DNA of 64,000 nt from Bradyrhizobium sp. CCGB01. Its GTDB lineage: Bacteria > Pseudomonadota > Alphaproteobacteria > Rhizobiales > Xanthobacteraceae. Each line of letters starts with the position of its first letter. Positions within the stretch are counted from its first letter, which is position 1. The position numbers and the translations under genes are program-made. The stretch spans positions 8,370,001-8,434,000 of the forward strand of contig NZ_JANADK010000001.1 of the NCBI RefSeq assembly GCF_024199795.1. The letters run 5' to 3'. Under the pieces are notes generated by a model. It had not been told where the DNA came from. It searched no databases and saw nothing but the letters and a program-made list of their open reading frames with translations. This document shows, piece by piece, positions 60,544 to 64,000 of the stretch.

Positions 60544-60630
60544 CGTCATTGCGAGGAGCTCTTGCGACGAAGCAATCCAGAATCCCTCAACGGAAAGATT
60601 CTGGATTGCTTCGCTGCGCTCGCAATGACG
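60544..60630. repeat. dispersed palindromic element (CATTGCGAGGAGC family)
   Basis: CGTCATTGCGAGGAGC with CGAAGCAATCCAGAATC on the left are inverted as GATTCTGGATTGCTTCG and GCTCGCAATGACG on the right. A weaker copy is at 14681-14796. Confidence 0.9.
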
Positions 60631-60662
60631 GGGTAGCAGCGGTGCTTAGCGGGAGCAGTCAC

Positions 60663-60694
60663 CCCGGATATCGCTTCGCTCATCCGGGCTACGA
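60663..60694. repeat. half of a GTAGCCCGGATG-family element
   Basis: CCCGGATATCGCTTCGCTCA then TCCGGGCTACG matches one arm of the elements at 41975 and 61026. Confidence 0.65.
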
Positions 60695-60705
60695 CACCGG
60701 CTCAC

Positions 60706-60855
60706 CTACCGGCAGGACAATCCCGCGTCGATCGTGGTCCAGAAGCCGCAATGTTCCGGCGCGAGTTGCGGCGCGCCGGCGTGGGCTTCGAACAGGAAGA
60801 TCGCGACGGTGAAGACGATCAGTGCGGACGAGAAAAGGACGAAGCGGTTGCGCAT
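60706..60855 (-). CDS. possible 49-residue membrane or exported protein
   Basis: The frame reads MRNRFVLFSSALIVFTVAIF then LFEAHAGAPQLAPEHCGFWT and ends GLSCR. It has a basic start, one hydrophobic helix and a short tail with two cysteines, like a signal peptide plus small mature peptide. No clear ribosome site precedes the ATG. It is too short for certainty. Confidence 0.5.
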   Translation of the reverse strand: MRNRFVLFSSALIVFTVAIFLFEAHAGAPQLAPEHCGFWTTIDAGLSCR

Positions 60856-61025
60856 GAACGATGCGTTTAATCGACATCGTGGTCGAATGATGGCGCCGCC
60901 ACATGCTGAAACCCGTTTGATGCGCGATCCGTAGATTCACGGTCGGCCATCATGGTCCGTGCAGGGCGGTGGTCGATGCGGGGCTGTCCGCTGTTGTTCC
61001 TCGGGCGGCCCCGCTTGGGGGATTT

Positions 61026-61096
61026 GTAGCCCGCATGAGCGAAGCGATATGCGGGGAATAGTCGTCCCGGATGTCGCTTCGCTCATCCGGGCTACG
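61026..61096. repeat. dispersed palindromic element (GTAGCCCGCATG / CATCCGGGCTAC)
   Basis: GTAGCCCGCATGAGCGAAGC and GCTTCGCTCATCCGGGCTAC form the arms. It belongs with the element at 41975-42062 and ends just past the stop of the hydrolase gene at 61105. Confidence 0.85.
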
Positions 61097-61104
61097 GCAC
61101 CTCC

Positions 61105-61929
61105 CTACCGTGCCAGCCACTCCGCAACGTCCTTCTGCGACTCCGCGCGCGCCTGCGCATCGGTGCCGAGATGGCCGTGCTCGGGGGCGGCGGCGTCGGG
61201 GCTGCCGGCAGCTGCGTGCAGCGGCGTGTTGGCGCGGTCGAAATCATGATAGGCGCCGGGATAGACCACGATGCGCGCAAGCGCGCTGCGGCCGCGCGCA
61301 CCGTCGACCATCTGGCGGCAAGCCGGCGGCGACGAGACGTCGTCATTGGCGCCGATCAGCACCAGGGTCGGCACCCGCGCGCTCCAGCCGAGGCCGGCAG
61401 AAATCCGGCAATCCGGATAGAACGCGATCGCGGCGCGGAAATCCGGACCCAGATCGCGTGCCGCGCTCTGCGGACGCACGGCCCAGAGCAGCGCGCTGGC
61501 GCCGTTGGCCCAGCCGATCAGGCTGACACGGTCGCGCGCCACCCAGGCCTGCTTCATCAGCCAGGCGCGCGAGGCCGCGATGTCGGCAACACGCTCGCGC
61601 CGCGCCTTGACGTGCATCTCCTTGACGCGGCATTGCGGCCCGAGCTCGCGCGAGCCGTAGCTGTCGGGCAGCAGCACGGCGTTGCCGGCCTTGAGCAGCC
61701 GCTCGGCCCAGTCGCGATAGCGCGGCAGCACCGGCTCGGAATGACTACTGATCCCGCCGCAATCATGCAGCGCGATCACGGTCGGAAACGGCCCCTCGCC
61801 TTCGGGCTTGTAGAGCTGCGCATGCAGGATTCCGGACGACAGCGGAATCTCGACCTGCTGCGGCGCCGGCGCGGCGTGAGCGGCCGGCATCAGGAACATC
61901 AGGAACAGGGCGGTCAATCGAAGGCGCAT
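61105..61929 (-). CDS. exported dienelactone-hydrolase-like protein lacking the catalytic nucleophile
   Basis: The 274-residue protein has a signal peptide (MRLRLTALFLMFLMPAAHAA) and a dienelactone hydrolase fold with FPTVIALHDCGGISSHSEPV (about 48-67), an Asp in LVLIGANDDVSSPP and the His in VVYPGAYHDFDRANTP. The nucleophile elbow, G-x-(S/C)-x-G in active enzymes, reads GWANGA here, with Ala (GCC) where Ser or Cys is expected. It may be an inactive relative or a binding protein. A longer start to 61992 lacks a signal peptide. Confidence 0.82.
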   Translation of the reverse strand: MRLRLTALFLMFLMPAAHAAPAPQQVEIPLSSGILHAQLYKPEGEGPFPTVIALHDCGGISSHSEPVLPRYRDWAERLLKAGNAVLLPDSYGSRELGPQCRVKEMHVKARRERVADIAASRAWLMKQAWVARDRVSLIGWANGASALLWAVRPQSAARDLGPDFRAAIAFYPDCRISAGLGWSARVPTLVLIGANDDVSSPPACRQMVDGARGRSALARIVVYPGAYHDFDRANTPLHAAAGSPDAAAPEHGHLGTDAQARAESQKDVAEWLAR

Positions 61930-62105
61930 CGGACTCTGCCGTTGGATCCTTCGTCCAAGCCCTATCACGCGGAAACGGCGCCAAAACATCACAAACCGGT
62001 GGGTTTACCGGGCGGACAAGCCGCCCTATCTATGCTACATCCCGTCCAACACATCGTGCCCTCCGGCGTTTTCCGCGGAGAGGCCTTCCACGGAGACTGT
62101 CGACC

Positions 62106-62333
62106 GTGCTGAACAAGTTCGGCCCCTCGGGCCATGGCGAAGCGCAGGTGCAATATCTCGACGGCGATTTCCGCGTGATCTCGCCGGGGACCTTCGTCCG
62201 CTGCGCGATCACCGATACGCGGATTCCGCTCGACGAGTTGAAGTACTGGAGCGTGGACCTGCAAGAAGCCTACGCCACGCCCGTCGCCGTGTTGCAGCGG
62301 CACTTTCCCGGCGCGCTGAAGCCGCAGCCGTGA
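62106..62333 (+). CDS. DUF2093 domain protein
   Basis: The 75-residue protein MLNKFGPSGHGEAQVQYLDG is a full-length member of this small alphaproteobacterial family, with VISPGTFVRCAITDTRIPLD in the centre. It is often encoded near xseA, as here. Role unknown; no signal peptide or membrane segment. Confidence 0.88.
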   Translation: MLNKFGPSGHGEAQVQYLDGDFRVISPGTFVRCAITDTRIPLDELKYWSVDLQEAYATPVAVLQRHFPGALKPQP

Positions 62334-62346
62334 TCTTGTAGATCTC

Positions 62347-62439
62347 GCAGGGTGGGCAAAGGCGCAAGGCGCCGTGCCCACCATCTCTCCACGATCGCGA
62401 CGAAGACGGTGGGCACGCGTCGCTTTGCCCACCCTACGG
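62347..62439. repeat. dispersed palindromic element (TAGGGTGGGCAAA family)
   Basis: CAGGGTGGGCAAAGGCGCAA and GTCGCTTTGCCCACCCTACG form the arms, as at 4673-4769. Confidence 0.85.
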
Positions 62440-62463
62440 CACCGAGTTCGCGAGGGCGTTCGG

Positions 62464-62778
62464 CTATTGCTGCTCGGGACCATCCGTGCCTACGCAAGTC
62501 TTGATCGCACTCTTCCTGGCTTCGCCGACGACTTTCTGATCGATCGCCTGCTTCAGGCAATCAAGCCGCGCCTGCGCCATGCAGAGCTGCATCTGGTCGC
62601 GCTTGTCCTGCCCCTTCAGATTTTGCGTCGTCGCAAGACATGTGACGCGCTTGGTCGCGGGAACTGGCACCGTGCCGGTTGGAGCAGCGGGAGCCGCGAC
62701 AGGCGGCGTTTGCGCGAACACCGGCGCAATGATCAGACACACAAGGCTGGCGGCAACGGTCGCAGACGGCAGTTTCAT
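62464..62778 (-). CDS. small exported PsiF-like protein
   Basis: The 104-residue protein has a signal peptide (MKLPSATVAASLVCLIIAPV, cleavage FAQ-TP), a proline-rich segment and a C-terminal part with four cysteines in helices (CLATTQNLKGQDKRDQMQLC). The NLKGQDKRDQMQLCM stretch resembles the PsiF repeat of phosphate-starvation-induced proteins. Function unknown. GGGAGAG lies before the ATG. Confidence 0.65.
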   Translation of the reverse strand: MKLPSATVAASLVCLIIAPVFAQTPPVAAPAAPTGTVPVPATKRVTCLATTQNLKGQDKRDQMQLCMAQARLDCLKQAIDQKVVGEARKSAIKTCVGTDGPEQQ

Positions 62779-62845
62779 CGAACTCTCCCGATCGACTCGG
62801 ATCGATACGGGTCTTGCGATGAATGTCGCCTGAATGGCGGGTGTC

Positions 62846-62936
62846 GCAGGGTGGGCAAAGGCGCAAAGGGCCCTGCCCACAACATCACCGCGAATTCAGA
62901 CAAACATGTCGGCACGCCGCGCTTTGCCACCCTGCC
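62846..62936. repeat. dispersed palindromic element (TAGGGTGGGCAAA family, decayed)
   Basis: GCAGGGTGGGCAAAGGCGCA and CGCGCTTTGCCACCCTGCC are the arms; small differences show decay relative to 62347-62439. Confidence 0.75.
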
Positions 62937-63353
62937 AGAGCTCCGGGATCACCATCTGTTGAACTGCCGCTCGCGCGCCTTGTCGCGATGATCGCTGTTG
63001 CCGGAGCGCTGCGATGATCTGAATGGCAGGCTGCTGCAGCGTTGCATCGAACAGCGCTTGCACTCCGTGGTTAGTCATTTCGCGCTGAGGTTGGATTCTT
63101 CGTCGCGATCCGACGCCCTCAAGTTGTTTGACGAAGTCTTGTTGAAACAGAGCGCTGCTAAACTGAATGTTAGGTCATTAGCCCTGTTTCTTTTTAGCGC
63201 ACAGACGATCAAGTCAACCAAACAGCGATCGAGCTTTGGAATTGGCGCAGTCTGTGAACGGGCTCATATCGAAGAGCCATCAGGCGGGCTACGATCACCT
63301 CGAAAATTCGCGGTGGAAGATCTGTAAATCGAAAGTCAACGATGGGGGTGATC
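62937..63353. other. intergenic stretch without a supported gene
   Basis: A plus-strand frame (62998-63327) is open for 109 codons from a TTG, but it has no ribosome site and no recognisable features. The middle (63120-63230) is AT-rich compared with the surroundings and may hold the promoter of the small gene at 63354. Confidence 0.4.
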
Positions 63354-63539
63354 ATGCCCACCATATTCGACCTGCTCTATCGTGAATATTGCCGCGCCCG
63401 CCTCGCTGAAATGCGGAAACAGCTTCTGATCGCAGCTGAACGCTCCGAAGCTCATGACGCGAATTATCATCCTGCGGATCAGGGTGACGATGAGAGGACG
63501 GACGCACAACGCAAGACCGGTCGCGGCGCGCCGAATTGA
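63354..63539 (+). CDS. small protein of unknown function
   Basis: The 61-residue product MPTIFDLLYREYCRARLAEM has an amphipathic N-terminal helix followed by an acidic, polar tail (DQGDDERTDAQRKTGRG). GGGGGTGATC precedes the ATG and gives a fair ribosome site. Short proteins opening with a similar YREYCRARLAEMRK motif are, from memory, common in Bradyrhizobium; their role is unknown. Confidence 0.55.
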   Translation: MPTIFDLLYREYCRARLAEMRKQLLIAAERSEAHDANYHPADQGDDERTDAQRKTGRGAPN

Positions 63540-63612
63540 ATCGGCCCCAGGACCGGCGATCTCTCCCGCGTAGCAGTGACCAAGCAATTGGCAAGCAGTT
63601 TGGGAGTCAACA

Positions 63613-63699
63613 ATGAATACACCCGAATGTTATACTTTCATGGTGGCTTGCATGTCGTGCCTGACCATTGCCGGATTGATGGCCGTCGGCGCGTGGTGA
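63613..63699 (+). CDS. possible 28-residue membrane peptide
   Basis: The frame reads MNTPECYTFMVACMSCLTIA then GLMAVGAW and stops. It is one hydrophobic helix with three cysteines. GGGAG lies about seven bases before the ATG. Very short, so uncertain. Confidence 0.35.
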   Translation: MNTPECYTFMVACMSCLTIAGLMAVGAW

Positions 63700-63926
63700 G
63701 CATGACTGATTGCTGAACCGCGATCGCAGGCCGTATGCCGAGGTCGCTGGCAAACACGTACGGTCAGACCCATAACACCGGATGCAGCCCCCGCCATACC
63801 GCATCGTCCATCAATCGACGCCGGCGGATTTTCGCCTCGCCCCGGTTTGCAGACGTGATGATTGCCGAGGGGTGAGCGTTGCCGCCGCTTGGTCAAACAG
63901 CGGCGGCTTCGCTTTCAATCCGGATG

Positions 63927-64000
63927 TCAGCTTCCGGGTGGGCTATACGACGAGCGCAGCTTCGCCGCGTTCTGGCGAACCTGCTTGATCTCGTCCTGCG
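63927..64000 (-). CDS. 3' end of an unidentified gene (5' part outside window)
   Basis: Reading in from the right edge on the minus strand, the last 24 residues are QDEIKQVRQNAAKLRSSYSP then PGS and a stop at 63927-63929. The helix-like, charged composition looks coding. There is too little to identify it. Confidence 0.45.
   Translation of the reverse strand, partial: QDEIKQVRQNAAKLRSSYSPPGS

Noticed and set aside
62998..63327. 109-codon plus-strand frame
   Set aside because: It starts at a TTG, has no ribosome site and no recognisable protein features.

Overview
The window is high-GC alphaproteobacterial chromosome, most like Bradyrhizobium or a close relative. The basis is gene content and order: a type II lumazine synthase behind an FMN riboswitch, RlmJ, uvrC-pgsA-moaD-moaE-prmB, ileS-lspA-M16 peptidase pair, mutL, rsmD beside a pseudouridine synthase, purD and xseA. 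Many intergenic palindromic repeats of the kind seen in these genomes add to this. No rRNA, tRNA or CRISPR array was seen.

Layout. 1-1.8 kb: the edge of an aerobic CO-dehydrogenase-type cluster, with an MHYT-LytTR regulator (CoxC-like) upstream of a CoxM-like flavoprotein subunit. 1.9-12.1 kb: ribH with its riboswitch, proC, hisS, ilvE, and a MarR / response regulator / histidine kinase operon. 12.3-16.9 kb: small exported proteins, RNase T2, rlmJ, a cold-shock gene with a structured leader, and an outer-membrane beta-barrel. 17-23.4 kb: a co-directional string uvrC, pgsA, moaD, moaE, prmB and two membrane proteins. 23.4-30.3 kb: a methyltransferase, a winged-helix/TPR regulator, a degenerate EAL protein, a HAD hydrolase, CheY and ribF. 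30.3-38.3 kb: a possible isoleucine-rich leader, ileS, lspA, two M16 peptidases and arfB. 38.4-42 kb: a cytochrome c / VOC / Tat-exported subunit / GMC dehydrogenase module. 42-50.1 kb: mutL, rsmD, a pseudouridine synthase with a very long charged N-terminus, tadA, a fluoroacetate-dehalogenase-type hydrolase and purD.

About 50.1-56.7 kb is an integrated accessory region between purD and the housekeeping genes leading to xseA. It is visibly more AT-rich and carries none of the palindromic repeats found elsewhere. It holds a broken restriction-enzyme fragment, a serine recombinase, two membrane proteins, two distantly similar helical proteins with a HEPN-like look, and a tightly overlapping three-gene operon headed by a ParA ATPase. 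Three copies of a spaced motif lie between its genes. The ParA operon and the spaced motif are the best candidates here for something undescribed.

56.7-64 kb returns to normal chromosome: a hydrolase / membrane protein / winged-helix operon, xseA, a dienelactone-hydrolase-like protein lacking its nucleophile, a DUF2093 protein, a PsiF-like protein, several very small ORFs, and the 3' end of an unidentified gene at the right edge.
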